Shown here: one piece after another, positions 43,703-51,909 of the stretch
Layout of the letters: each line of letters starts with the position of its first letter
How positions within the stretch are numbered: the stretch's first letter is position 1
NCBI RefSeq assembly: GCF_016612865.1
Contig: NZ_JAENZZ010000001.1
Location: forward strand, 868,001-932,000
Reading direction: 5' to 3'
Length of the DNA stretch: 64,000 nucleotides
Origin: Blastococcus sp. TML/M2B
GTDB lineage: Bacteria; Actinomycetota; Actinomycetes; Mycobacteriales; Geodermatophilaceae
Notes under the pieces: generated by a model
Told to the model about the DNA's origin: nothing
Seen by the model: the letters and a program-made list of their open reading frames with translations, nothing else
The model's database searches: none
Position numbers and translations under genes: made by a program

Positions 43703-44614
43703 TCAGCCCAGGTCGTCGGTGGCGAAGGTGTCGCAGGCGCCCGGGTCACCGGTCTCGTAGCCCGCGCGGAACCAGCGCTGCCGCTGCTCGGAGCTGCCGT
43801 GGGTGAAGGCCTCCTGGTCCACCCGGCCGTTGCCGAGGTTCTCCTGGATGTAGTCGTCGCCGATGCGCGCGGCGGCGTCCAGGGCGCGGTTGATGTCGTC
43901 GTCGGTGATCTCGGCGATCAGCGGCTCGCCGGAGTCGTCCGGCACGGTCTCGGCGTGCCGCGCCCACGCCCCGGCGAAGCAGTCGGCCTGCAGCTCGAGC
44001 CGGACCGATCCGCTGGTCGGGCCGCTCTCCCCGGGGGTGACCCGGGCGTTCGTGCCGAGCAGGTTCTGCACGTGGTGGCCGTACTCGTGGGCCAGCACGT
44101 AGGCGTCGACGAACAGCCCGCCCTGCGCGCCGAACTGCTCGCGCAGCTGGTCGAAGAAGGTGAGGTCGATGTAGACCAGCTGGTCGGCCGGGCAGTAGAA
44201 CGGCCCCGACCCGCTCGTCGCGCCCCCGCAGGAGGTCTGCACCGAGCCGGTGAAGAAGACGGTCTCGGTCGGGGCGTACCGGTCGCCCAGCACCCCGGTC
44301 CAGTAGTCCTGGATCGACTCGACATCGGCGACGACGGCGCACTCGACCGACTCGTTGGCGTCCGCGCCGGTGCGGCAGTTCTGCTCCAGCGCCGAGTTGT
44401 CCACCGACTGGTCCTGGCCCAGCCCGGACAGCGTGCCCAGCGCCGCGGACGTCCCGCCGTCCCCGCCGCCGAGCACCTGGATCAGCACGACGACGACCAG
44501 CCCGACCAGCCCCAGCCCGCCGCCGCCCACGGCCAGGCCCCGACCGCCCCCGCCGCGGCCGCGGGTGTCGCGGACGCCCGACGCGTCCAGGCTGCCGCTC
44601 TCGCGGTACCTCAT
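43703..44614 (-). CDS. YpfJ-family neutral zinc metallopeptidase
   Basis: The 303-aa protein has one N-terminal membrane span (GLGLVGLVVVVLIQVLGG) and an outer catalytic domain with the HEYGHH zinc motif, FYCPADQLVYIDLTFF and LQADCFAGAWA. These match the YpfJ/neutral zinc metallopeptidase family. Substrates are unknown. The ATG at 44614 gives the usual MRYRES start; the longer upstream frame is arginine/proline noise. Confidence 0.9.
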   Translation of the reverse strand: MRYRESGSLDASGVRDTRGRGGGGRGLAVGGGGLGLVGLVVVVLIQVLGGGDGGTSAALGTLSGLGQDQSVDNSALEQNCRTGADANESVECAVVADVESIQDYWTGVLGDRYAPTETVFFTGSVQTSCGGATSGSGPFYCPADQLVYIDLTFFDQLREQFGAQGGLFVDAYVLAHEYGHHVQNLLGTNARVTPGESGPTSGSVRLELQADCFAGAWARHAETVPDDSGEPLIAEITDDDINRALDAAARIGDDYIQENLGNGRVDQEAFTHGSSEQRQRWFRAGYETGDPGACDTFATDDLG

Positions 44615-44821
44615 CCTCGGCCGACCTCCGCGCGCTGCCGCCCCTGCGGGGGCGTGGGTGGGGACGGGCCGGTGGGCCCGCCGGCCACACCGTGCCACCG
44701 CCCCGGGGCGGCCCGCGACCCGGGAGCGACCGCCGGCCGGGGCCCGGTGGCGGTACGCGGCCGCGCGGGGGTGGGGGAGAACCGCCTAGGGTCGGGGGAG
44801 AACCCGAGGAGGAACCAGGTC

Positions 44822-45226
44822 ATGGCGGTCTCCAACCGCGTCCGCGCCGCCTTCACCACGACGGTGCTGGCCACCGCGGCGACCGGCTTCATGGCCGGCT
44901 GCGCTGCCGGCGGTGAGGACGACGAGCAGGTCGCCTACTGCACCGACGCCGACGGCAAGATCGTCGACGAGGACCTCTGCGACGACGACGGTGGCGGCGG
45001 CTTCGGTGGTGGCGGGTTGTTCTTCCTCTACCTCGGCGGCTTCCGGCCCGGGCTGCCCGTCGGCACGGCGCTGCCCTCGGGCGGCACCCGCATCAACCCC
45101 GGCGACACCGTCGCCCGGCAGCGCGCCGGCCTCCCCGCCACCGGCAAGGTCAGCGCGGGCCAGCGGGTGAGCGGCGGCATCGGCGGCGGCATCGGCGGCA
45201 AGGCCGGCACCGGCGCGGGGAGCTGA
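44822..45226 (+). CDS. Small Gly-rich exported protein preceding the YgiC-like gene
   Basis: The 134-aa product has a signal-like start with a possible lipobox (ATGFMAGC) and an acidic CTDADGKIVDEDLCDDD segment with two cysteines. A Gly-rich run, FFLYLGGF and a Gly/Arg-rich tail follow. The CxD...DE.CD pattern and the next gene recall the YgiB (DUF1190)/YgiC pair. AGGAGGA precedes the ATG. Function unknown; probably an envelope protein modified or used by its partner. Confidence 0.65.
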   Translation: MAVSNRVRAAFTTTVLATAATGFMAGCAAGGEDDEQVAYCTDADGKIVDEDLCDDDGGGGFGGGGLFFLYLGGFRPGLPVGTALPSGGTRINPGDTVARQRAGLPATGKVSAGQRVSGGIGGGIGGKAGTGAGS

Positions 45227-45236
45227 GCCGCGTCCC

Positions 45237-46490
45237 GTGCGGAGGATCGAGAGCGGGATCGTCCGTCCCGGCTGGGAGGCCGAGGTCGAGGCGCAGGGAC
45301 TGGTCTACAACCGCACGCACCTGCCCGGTGGGCAGGTGCGCAGCTACTGGCGCGAGGGGCCGTTCTACGACTTCTCCATGGCCGAGATCCGGGAGCTCGA
45401 GGGCGCGGTCTCCCAGCTGTTCCAGATGTGCGTCGCCGCCGGTGACCACCTCGTGGACAACGACCTGTTCGACCGGCTGCACATCCCGCCGATGGCCCGC
45501 CCGCAGATCCGCCGCACCTGGGCGGAGGAGCCGCCGAGCATCTACGGCCGCTTCGACCTGCGCTACGACGGCGAGGGCCCGCCCAAGCTCCTCGAGTTCA
45601 ACGCCGACACCCCGACCGGCCTGGTCGAGTCCGCCGTCACCCAGTGGAACTGGCACCTGTTCACCGGGCAGGGCCGGGACCAGTGGAACGCGCTGCACGA
45701 CACCCTCGTCGCGGCGTGGCAGCGCAACCTGACGAAGTGGGAGCGGCGCACCGGCGTCCGCCCGCGCGTGCACCTGGCGTGGACCAGCGAGGAGACCTCC
45801 GGCGAGGACCGGATGACCGTCGCCTACCTCATGGACACCGTCGTCCAGGCCGGGTACGAGGCGATCGAGCTGGTCGTCGAGGACATCGTCCTCGACTCCG
45901 GCGACGGCCGGTTCTACGACCCGCAGGGCCGCCACCTCGACGTCGTCTTCAAGCTCTACCCCTGGGAGTGGCTGATCGAGGACGAGTTCGGCGCCGCCGT
46001 CCTCGCCGACGGCGCCCGGCCCGGCGGGACCACCTGGGTGGAGCCGGCCTACAAGATGCTGTGGAGCACCAAGGCGCTGCTGCCGGTGCTGTGGCAGCTG
46101 TACGGCACTGACCCGGTGCTCGGCCAGTACCTGCTGCCGGCCTACTTCGCCGACGAGATGCCCTCGAGCTGGCGCACCTATGTCCGCAAGCCGCTCTGGG
46201 GGCGGGAGGGCGCGAACGTGGCGATCGTGCGCGACGGCGCCGTGACCGCCTCGCTGCCCGGGCGGTACGGCACCGAGGGGTTCGTCGTCCAGGAGTTCGC
46301 GCCGCTGCCGGACTTCGCCGGGGTCGACGGCCCGCACCACCCGGTGCTCGGGGCCTGGGTCGTGGACGGCGAGCCGGCCGGGATGGGCATCCGCGAGAGC
46401 GACGGGCTGATCACCGACAACCTGAGCTTCTTCGTGCCGCACACCATCGATTTCGCGGCTGCGCAGGACGGACGGCGCCGGCCGTCCTAG
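45237..46490 (+). CDS. Glutathionylspermidine synthase-like (YgiC) ATP-grasp ligase
   Basis: The 417-aa protein matches the synthetase half of GspS and YgiC/YjfC: LLEFNADTPTGLVE, LYPWEWLIEDEFG, NVAIVRDG and an end rich in SFFVPHTI. It is an ATP-grasp enzyme joining a carboxylate to an amine. Actinobacteria lack glutathione, so the true substrate is something else. The GTG start lies ten bases after the small Gly-rich gene, a conserved pairing. Confidence 0.85.
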   Translation: MRRIESGIVRPGWEAEVEAQGLVYNRTHLPGGQVRSYWREGPFYDFSMAEIRELEGAVSQLFQMCVAAGDHLVDNDLFDRLHIPPMARPQIRRTWAEEPPSIYGRFDLRYDGEGPPKLLEFNADTPTGLVESAVTQWNWHLFTGQGRDQWNALHDTLVAAWQRNLTKWERRTGVRPRVHLAWTSEETSGEDRMTVAYLMDTVVQAGYEAIELVVEDIVLDSGDGRFYDPQGRHLDVVFKLYPWEWLIEDEFGAAVLADGARPGGTTWVEPAYKMLWSTKALLPVLWQLYGTDPVLGQYLLPAYFADEMPSSWRTYVRKPLWGREGANVAIVRDGAVTASLPGRYGTEGFVVQEFAPLPDFAGVDGPHHPVLGAWVVDGEPAGMGIRESDGLITDNLSFFVPHTIDFAAAQDGRRRPS

Positions 46491-46499
46491 GTTCGGGGC

Positions 46500-46949
46500 A
46501 TGCCGCTGGAAGGTGAGTACGAACCGAGTCCGCAGAAGTGGGTCCGCGACCAGGTGGAGCTCTACGAGCGCACCGGCGGGCGCGAGGGGAACACGCTGCT
46601 CGACCGGGGGCTCCCGGTCGTCATCTTCAGCACCCGCGGCGCGAAGAGCGGCAAGGTGCGCAAGCAGCCGCTCATGCGCGTCGAGCACGACGGGGCCTAC
46701 CTGATGGTCGGCTCCCAGGGCGGTGCCCCGACCGACCCGGCGTGGGTGGCCAACCTGCGGGCGGCGCCGGACCAGGTCACCGTCCAGGACGGCCCCGAGC
46801 CGTGGGACGGCGTCGCGCGTGAGCTCGAGGGGGCCGAGCGCGACGAGTGGTGGGAGCGGGCGGTGGCCGCGTTCCCCGACTACGCCGACTACCAGCGCAA
46901 GACCGACCGCCGGATCCCGATCTTCCTGGTCGAGCGCCGCCCCGCCTGA
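46500..46949 (+). CDS. Deazaflavin (F420)-dependent nitroreductase family protein
   Basis: The 149-aa protein is of the Ddn/FDOR type: LPVVIFSTRGAKSGKVRKQP, then YLMVGSQGGAPTDPAWVANL and an YADYQRKTDRRIPIFLVE end. It would use reduced F420 to reduce a quinone-like or other substrate. It starts nine bases after the ATP-grasp gene. Full family length; no oddities. Confidence 0.92.
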   Translation: MPLEGEYEPSPQKWVRDQVELYERTGGREGNTLLDRGLPVVIFSTRGAKSGKVRKQPLMRVEHDGAYLMVGSQGGAPTDPAWVANLRAAPDQVTVQDGPEPWDGVARELEGAERDEWWERAVAAFPDYADYQRKTDRRIPIFLVERRPA

Positions 46950-46976
46950 CCCGTCCGCCGGCCGCCGCCCGCCCCC

Positions 46977-48041
46977 TCACGGGAGGGCGGCGGCCAGCTC
47001 CGGGACGCCGGCCACCAGCTCGTCGTCCGCCGGCCGGAAGGCGGTGCCGACGGCGGCCCGCTTCGCGCCGCGCCCCTCGAACCGCCAGGTCCCCACGATC
47101 CGGCCGCCGACGACGACGGTGGACAGGAACATCCCGTTGCCGCCCGGGACGACGCGGGTCGCGAACTCCGCGTCCAGCACGGCGCTGCGGTCGCGGTAGC
47201 CGAGCACGAACTCGTCGAAGCCGGGCAGCAGGAGCGTGCCGAGCGCCTCCTCGCGGTGAGCGGCCAGCAGCTCCGGCGTCGCGGGGTCGAGGAAGTACTC
47301 GGTGCCGTCGACGGTGGTGGCCTCCAGGTCCGCCCGGGCCGCGGCCAGGCCGGCGCGGGCGTCGCGCACCGTCAGCCCGGACCAGCGGGCCAGGTCGTGC
47401 ACGGTGGCCGGGCCGTGGCCGGCGAAGAACCGGCCGGCCAGCTCGGCCAGCGCCTCCTCCCGCTCGAGCCGGCGGGGCTCGGGCACCCACTCGTCGAGCA
47501 GCACGAACTGCTGCTCGCCGTCGACCGTCGGGCCGAGCACGCCGTGCCCGCACTGCGCCGCGTACCAGAGCAGGTGGTAGCCCCGCTGCCCGGTGACGGC
47601 GACGCCGGCGGCGTCGATGGCGGCCAGCAGCTCGGCCCGCGACAGCCGCATCCCGCCGGAGAGCGCGGCGACGACCGCCTCGCACGCCCGCGCCGCGTCG
47701 TCGTCACCGAGCCCGAGGCCGGCCCGGCGCTTGGCCGCACCGGCGAGGGCCCGGCCGCCCATGAGCTCCAGCATCCAGTGCAGGTCCTCGGCGGCGGTCA
47801 GGTGCAGCGTGCCGCGCATCGGCCAGGAGCGGACGATCTCGCCGCGGTCCAGCGCCGCCACGACCGCGGCCCGCGACCGCTCGGCCGTCCGCAGCGCCAC
47901 CGAGGTGAGGGCGCCGGGTTGGTCCTGCCCCTGGGCGGCGAGCAGCCGGCGCACCGCCCCGACGGGGCCCTCGGCGCGGGGGCCGGCCAGCCGCTGGGCG
48001 ACCAACCGCAGCAGCCCGATCTCGGAGGGCGTCGTCGTCAC
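46977..48041 (-). CDS. Winged-helix DNA-binding domain protein (HTH_42 family)
   Basis: The 354-aa product matches the crosslink-repair-type winged-helix family: LRLVAQRLAG, AAQGQDQPGAL, SWPMRGTLHLTAAEDLHW and a GNGMFLSTVVVGGRIVGTWR C-terminal part. Members such as YcaQ/AlkX-like glycosylases act on damaged DNA, but this branch is usually called only winged helix DNA-binding. The GTG at 48041 was chosen; the upstream frame is not protein-like. Confidence 0.85.
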   Translation of the reverse strand: MTTTPSEIGLLRLVAQRLAGPRAEGPVGAVRRLLAAQGQDQPGALTSVALRTAERSRAAVVAALDRGEIVRSWPMRGTLHLTAAEDLHWMLELMGGRALAGAAKRRAGLGLGDDDAARACEAVVAALSGGMRLSRAELLAAIDAAGVAVTGQRGYHLLWYAAQCGHGVLGPTVDGEQQFVLLDEWVPEPRRLEREEALAELAGRFFAGHGPATVHDLARWSGLTVRDARAGLAAARADLEATTVDGTEYFLDPATPELLAAHREEALGTLLLPGFDEFVLGYRDRSAVLDAEFATRVVPGGNGMFLSTVVVGGRIVGTWRFEGRGAKRAAVGTAFRPADDELVAGVPELAAALP

Positions 48042-48116
48042 CCGCCCACCGTGGCACCGGGGTCCGACGATTCCCAGGCGGGCGCGCACGCCGGTAGCGT
48101 GCCGGGGGTGACTGGG

Positions 48117-48224
48117 ATGCGGGGTTCGCGGGCGGAACGGCGCAGGCGGATCGTGGCCGCCGTCCTCGTGTTCGCGATGATCATGGCGGCCGCGGCGACG
48201 GCGCTCTCCATCGCTCTGGGCTGA
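48117..48224 (+). CDS. 35-aa single-span membrane protein
   Basis: The reading frame MRGSRAERRRRIVAAVLVFA ends in a hydrophobic span and stop. It is only 35 residues, with a basic cytoplasmic start and one membrane helix. A GTG nine bases upstream is an alternative start. Similar tiny proteins are commonly annotated in related actinobacteria. It lies seven bases before the DUF1801 gene. Function unknown. Confidence 0.5.
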   Translation: MRGSRAERRRRIVAAVLVFAMIMAAAATALSIALG

Positions 48225-48231
48225 GGCCGTC

Positions 48232-48672
48232 GTGACGTCGGCGATCGAGGAGTGGTTCGCCGCGGCGGGCCCCCGCGAGGCCGAGCTGCGGCGGGTCGAC
48301 GCGCTCGTTCGTGAGGCCGCCCCGGCGCTGGACCGGCAGCTGGTCCCGGCCGGCTCGGGGCAGATGCTCGGGTACGGGCTGATGCCTTACCGGCCGCGCT
48401 CGGCGAAGGTCGCGACGACCTGGCCGCTGATCGCCCTGGCGGCGCAGAAGCGGCACCTCTCCCTCTACGTCTGCGCCGTCGTCGACGGGGGATACCTCGC
48501 CGAGACGCGGGCCGCACGGCTGGGGAAGGTCTCCTGCGGGAAGAGCTGCATCCGGTTCAGCTCGCTGGACCGCGTCGACGCCGACGAGCTGGGTGCGCTG
48601 CTGCGCGACGCCGTCGCCAGCACGTCGTCCGGGCGCAACGGGTACTTCACCAGCGCGTCGCCCCCGGCGTGA
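48232..48672 (+). CDS. DUF1801-family protein
   Basis: The 146-aa protein has the YdhG/DUF1801 pattern (ALDRQLVPAGSGQMLGYGLM, KRHLSLYVCAV, CGKSCIRFSSLDRVD). This small alpha/beta fold has no settled function. The start codon is GTG. It may be co-transcribed with the tiny membrane protein before it. Confidence 0.8.
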   Translation: MTSAIEEWFAAAGPREAELRRVDALVREAAPALDRQLVPAGSGQMLGYGLMPYRPRSAKVATTWPLIALAAQKRHLSLYVCAVVDGGYLAETRAARLGKVSCGKSCIRFSSLDRVDADELGALLRDAVASTSSGRNGYFTSASPPA

Positions 48673-48758
48673 CCTAGGTCCCTGGCGCGGGGGTGGGCGC
48701 CCCGGCACGGTGGAGGAGCCGGAGTGATCCGGCACTCCCTAGTCCGCGGAGGACGTCG

Positions 48759-49007
48759 ATGACCCTGACCGTCCCGTCGAGCCACCCCGACCCGTCGTCC
48801 GAGCTGCCCTGCACCGAGATCGGTGACCCCGCCGTCGAGCAGGCCGTCGACCGGCTGCGCGGTGAGTTCGCCGGCCGGGTGCGTCCGCAGCTGGTCGTGC
48901 GCGTGGTCCGGGAGAGCCGGCGCGACCTCGGCGGATCGCCGGTCGGGGCCATGCCCGAGCTGGTCGAGCGGCTGGCCCGCTACCGCCTGGACACGCACAT
49001 CGGCTGA
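48759..49007 (+). CDS. Three-helix-bundle dimerisation domain protein
   Basis: The 82-aa protein is mostly one helical domain (VEQAVDRLRGEFAGRV, VRVVRESRRDLGG, MPELVERLARYRLD). It resembles the short actinobacterial three-helix dimerisation domain sometimes fused to regulators. GGAGG lies just upstream of the ATG. Function unknown. Confidence 0.6.
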   Translation: MTLTVPSSHPDPSSELPCTEIGDPAVEQAVDRLRGEFAGRVRPQLVVRVVRESRRDLGGSPVGAMPELVERLARYRLDTHIG

Positions 49008-49048
49008 CCGCCCGGCAACCGGCTTGCCCCCGCCGGGAGGATGTCCGC

Positions 49049-50681
49049 GTGGGCATCGGAGCGGGATCGGTCGACGTGAGCGGGGTGCGGCACACCCTGT
49101 CCGACGGGCGGGTGCTGCTGGACGACGTCTCCTTCCGCATCGGCGAGGGGGCGCGGGCTGCCCTGGTCGGCGAGAACGGCGCGGGCAAGACGACGCTGCT
49201 GCGGATCATCGCCGGCGACCTGGTCCCCGAGGCCGGGGCGATCGCGCGGACCGGCGGGCTGGGCGTCATGCGCCAGTTCATCGGCTCGGTGCGCGACGAC
49301 ACCACGGTGCAGCAGATGCTCGTCGACCTCTCGCCGCCCGCCGTCCGCACCGCCTGGGACGCCGTGCAGGCCACCGAGCTCGCGCTCATGGAGACCGATG
49401 ACGAGCGCTCCCAGATGGCCTACGCCGAGGCGCTGGGCCAGTGGGGCGACGTCGGCGGGTACGACGCCGAGGTCACCTGGGACACCGTGACCGTCGCGGC
49501 GCTCGGCGTCCCCTACGACCGGTGCAAGTACCGCGAGCTGTCCACCCTCTCCGGCGGTGAGCAGAAGCGGCTCGCGCTGGAGGCGCTGCTGCGCGGGCCC
49601 GACCAGGTGCTGCTGCTCGACGAGCCGGACAACTACCTCGACGTCCCGGGGAAGCGGTGGCTGGAGGAGCGGCTGCTGGAGACCCGCAAGACGGTGCTGT
49701 TCGTCAGCCACGACCGCGAGCTGCTGGCCCGGGTGGCCGACCGCGTCGTCACCGTCGAGGGCGGAGCGGCGTGGGTGCACGGCGGTGGCTTCGTCAGCTA
49801 CCACGAGGCGCGGGCCGCGCGGCACGAGCGGCTGGCCGAGCTGCGTCGGCGCTGGGACGAGGAGCACCAGCGGCTCGTCGACCTGGTGCGCACCATGCAG
49901 CAGCAGGCGGCGAACTCGCCGGACATGGCCAACCGGTACCACGCGATGCAGACCCGGCTGGCGAAGTTCGAGGCGGCCGGCCCGCCGCCCCGAGCGGCCG
50001 CCGGAGCAGAAGGTGTCGATGCGGCTGCGCGGCGGGCGGACCGGGGTGCGCGCGGTGACCGCCGAGCAGCTGGAGCTCTCCGGGCTGATGCAGCCCTTCG
50101 ACCTGGAGATCTTCTACGGCGACCGCGTCGGCGTGCTCGGTGCCAACGGGGCGGGCAAGTCGCACTTCCTGCGGCTGCTGGCCGGGCAGTCCGTCGCGCA
50201 CACCGGCGACTGGCGGCTCGGCGCCCGCGTCGTCCCCGGGTTCTTCGCGCAGACCCACGCCCACCCCGACTGGCAGGACCGCACGCCGGTCGACCTGCTG
50301 TGGCACGGCGAGCCGGGGCGGCCGGGGGTCGACCGCGGCCGCGCCATGGCGGCGCTGCGCCGGTACGGGCTCGCGGGCGCAGGGGACCAGCCGTTCCGCA
50401 CCATGTCCGGCGGGCAGCAGGCGCGCTTCCAGATCCTGCTGCTGGAGCTCTCCGGCGCCACGCTGCTGCTGCTCGACGAGCCGACGGACAACCTCGACGT
50501 GCTGTCGGCCGAGGCGCTGGAGGAGGCGCTGGCCGCGTTCGACGGCACCGTGCTCGCGGTGACCCACGACCGCTGGTTCGCCCGGTCCTTCGACCGCTTC
50601 GTCGTCTTCGGCGCCGACGGCCGGGTCTACGAGTCGGCCGAGCCGGTGTTCGACGAGACCCGCGTCGCCCGCGCCCGCTGA
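49049..50681 (+). pseudogene. ABC-F family ATPase, one-base frameshift in the linker
   Basis: Frame one (49049 to about 49988) has Walker A GENGAGKTT, signature LSGGEQKR and LLLDEPDNYLD. The next frame carries the second nucleotide-binding domain with GANGAGKSH, MSGGQQAR and LLLDEPTDNLD. Removing one C from the CCCC at 49988-49991 joins them into 543 aa, the normal length of ABC-F proteins that act on ribosomes. Because both halves are perfectly preserved, a base overcall is at least as likely as a real lesion. GTG start with GGGAGG upstream. Confidence 0.85.
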
Positions 50682-50708
50682 CCACGTCCGGCAGGCGATG
50701 GGTCGGGG

Positions 50709-50775
50709 CCCGAGCTGATCACCGTCTGCGAGCACTGGTAGGGGTGCGGCGCGCGAGGAGGGTGATCAACTCGGG
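50709..50775. repeat. 15-bp inverted repeat flanking 37 bp
   Basis: CCCGAGCTGATCACC (50709-50723) and GGTGATCAACTCGGG (50761-50775) match in 14 of 15 bases. It fills the gap between convergent genes and could act as a large-loop terminator or be a remnant of a small element. Confidence 0.5.
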
Positions 50776-50783
50776 TCCGGAGG

Positions 50784-51611
50784 TCACTCGATGGCGAAGA
50801 AGACCCGCTCGTCGGAGTCCCAGCTGAACGTCGGCTCGATCGAGAGCTGACCGCCGACCAGCCCCGCGGGGGCGACGTCCATGCAGAACTCGAAGGTGTC
50901 CGATCCACCCGGGTTGAGTGTCGGGGCGTCCATCGAGTCGTCCGGAGTCACGGCGGAGCACTCCGAGTCGCTGTACTGGCGGGAGTCGGAGCCGTGGAAG
51001 ATCGCGGTCAGGTCGAAACCGGGCTGTCCTTCGTCCGCGCCCGTGTACGTGACGGTCAGCTGCGCGAGGACGTACTGACCCTCCGGCGCGTCGTTGAACT
51101 GGTTCGCACCAGCCACGATGTCGTTGGCGTCCAGCTGCACGGAGTCCACGACGACCTCGTAGTCCCCGATCTGGGCCGGGGTGCCGAGCGGCACCACCTC
51201 GTCGACGGCCTCGTCCTCCTGCTGCGACGTCTCCTCGGCGGGCGATTCGCCGATGGACGAGGTGCTGGTCTGCCGGTCGAGGTCTTCGGCGACGTCGTCG
51301 AGGACCTCCGAGTAGAACGCCTGCGTGGCGAGCACGATCGCGAATGCCAAGACCGATGTGACGAGCCCGGCCACCGCGAACCCGAAGCCGTGGTGAGTGC
51401 CCTTGCGTGCCCGCAGGAGCGCCGGGATTCCGAGGCCCAGCCCGACGAGCGCGAGCACCGCTGCGAGGTTGTTGATGATCGGGATCCAGCTGAAGATCAG
51501 AGCGATGATGCCCAGAACCATGGACGCGATCGCCAGACCTGCGCCCTTCTTTGTCGGGGCGTACGGCGGCGGCGCGTAGGACTGGTACGGCGCCTGCGGG
51601 GGCTGGGACAA
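50784..51611 (-). CDS. DUF4190/DUF4352-type membrane protein
   Basis: The 275-aa protein has a Pro/Tyr-rich cytosolic start and DUF4190-type spans (GLAIASMVLGIIALIFSWIP, NLAAVLALVGLGLGIPAL, then FAVAGLVTSVLAFAIVLA). An acidic linker follows, then an outer DUF4352-like immunoglobulin domain (GDYEVVVDSVQLD, QYVLAQLTVTYTG). The TTG start is chosen for its AGGAG six bases upstream. Likely an envelope protein of unknown role. Confidence 0.75.
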   Translation of the reverse strand: MSQPPQAPYQSYAPPPYAPTKKGAGLAIASMVLGIIALIFSWIPIINNLAAVLALVGLGLGIPALLRARKGTHHGFGFAVAGLVTSVLAFAIVLATQAFYSEVLDDVAEDLDRQTSTSSIGESPAEETSQQEDEAVDEVVPLGTPAQIGDYEVVVDSVQLDANDIVAGANQFNDAPEGQYVLAQLTVTYTGADEGQPGFDLTAIFHGSDSRQYSDSECSAVTPDDSMDAPTLNPGGSDTFEFCMDVAPAGLVGGQLSIEPTFSWDSDERVFFAIE

Positions 51612-51909
51612 CGGAACTCCTCGTCACGGGTGGCGATACGAGGCGGGACCGTATGTCGGATCGGTCAAGGTCTCTTCTTCCCGACACGCGACGAACGGAC
51701 ACGTCATGGCATCTCGGCACCCCAACCGTCACGAGGGCCCGTACCGCCCCGCGTGACTCGCGCGCTCCCGGCCCCGCCGTGCGCTGGTGCACCTCCGTGA
51801 TCGACGTGGTCCGGGCGTGAGCCCGGGTGAGGCGCTTGACCAGGACGGGGACCGGTCGAGAGGCTGCCCGGGTCCAGGCGCGGGACGTGCCCGGCGAACC
51901 GGAGGAATC
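51612..51909. other. Gene-free divergent region
   Basis: 298 bp between the divergent DUF4190 and lactone-oxidase genes. No convincing promoter, RNA or small gene was recognised; the part next to 51901 carries the GGAGGA ribosome site of the oxidase. Confidence 0.4.
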
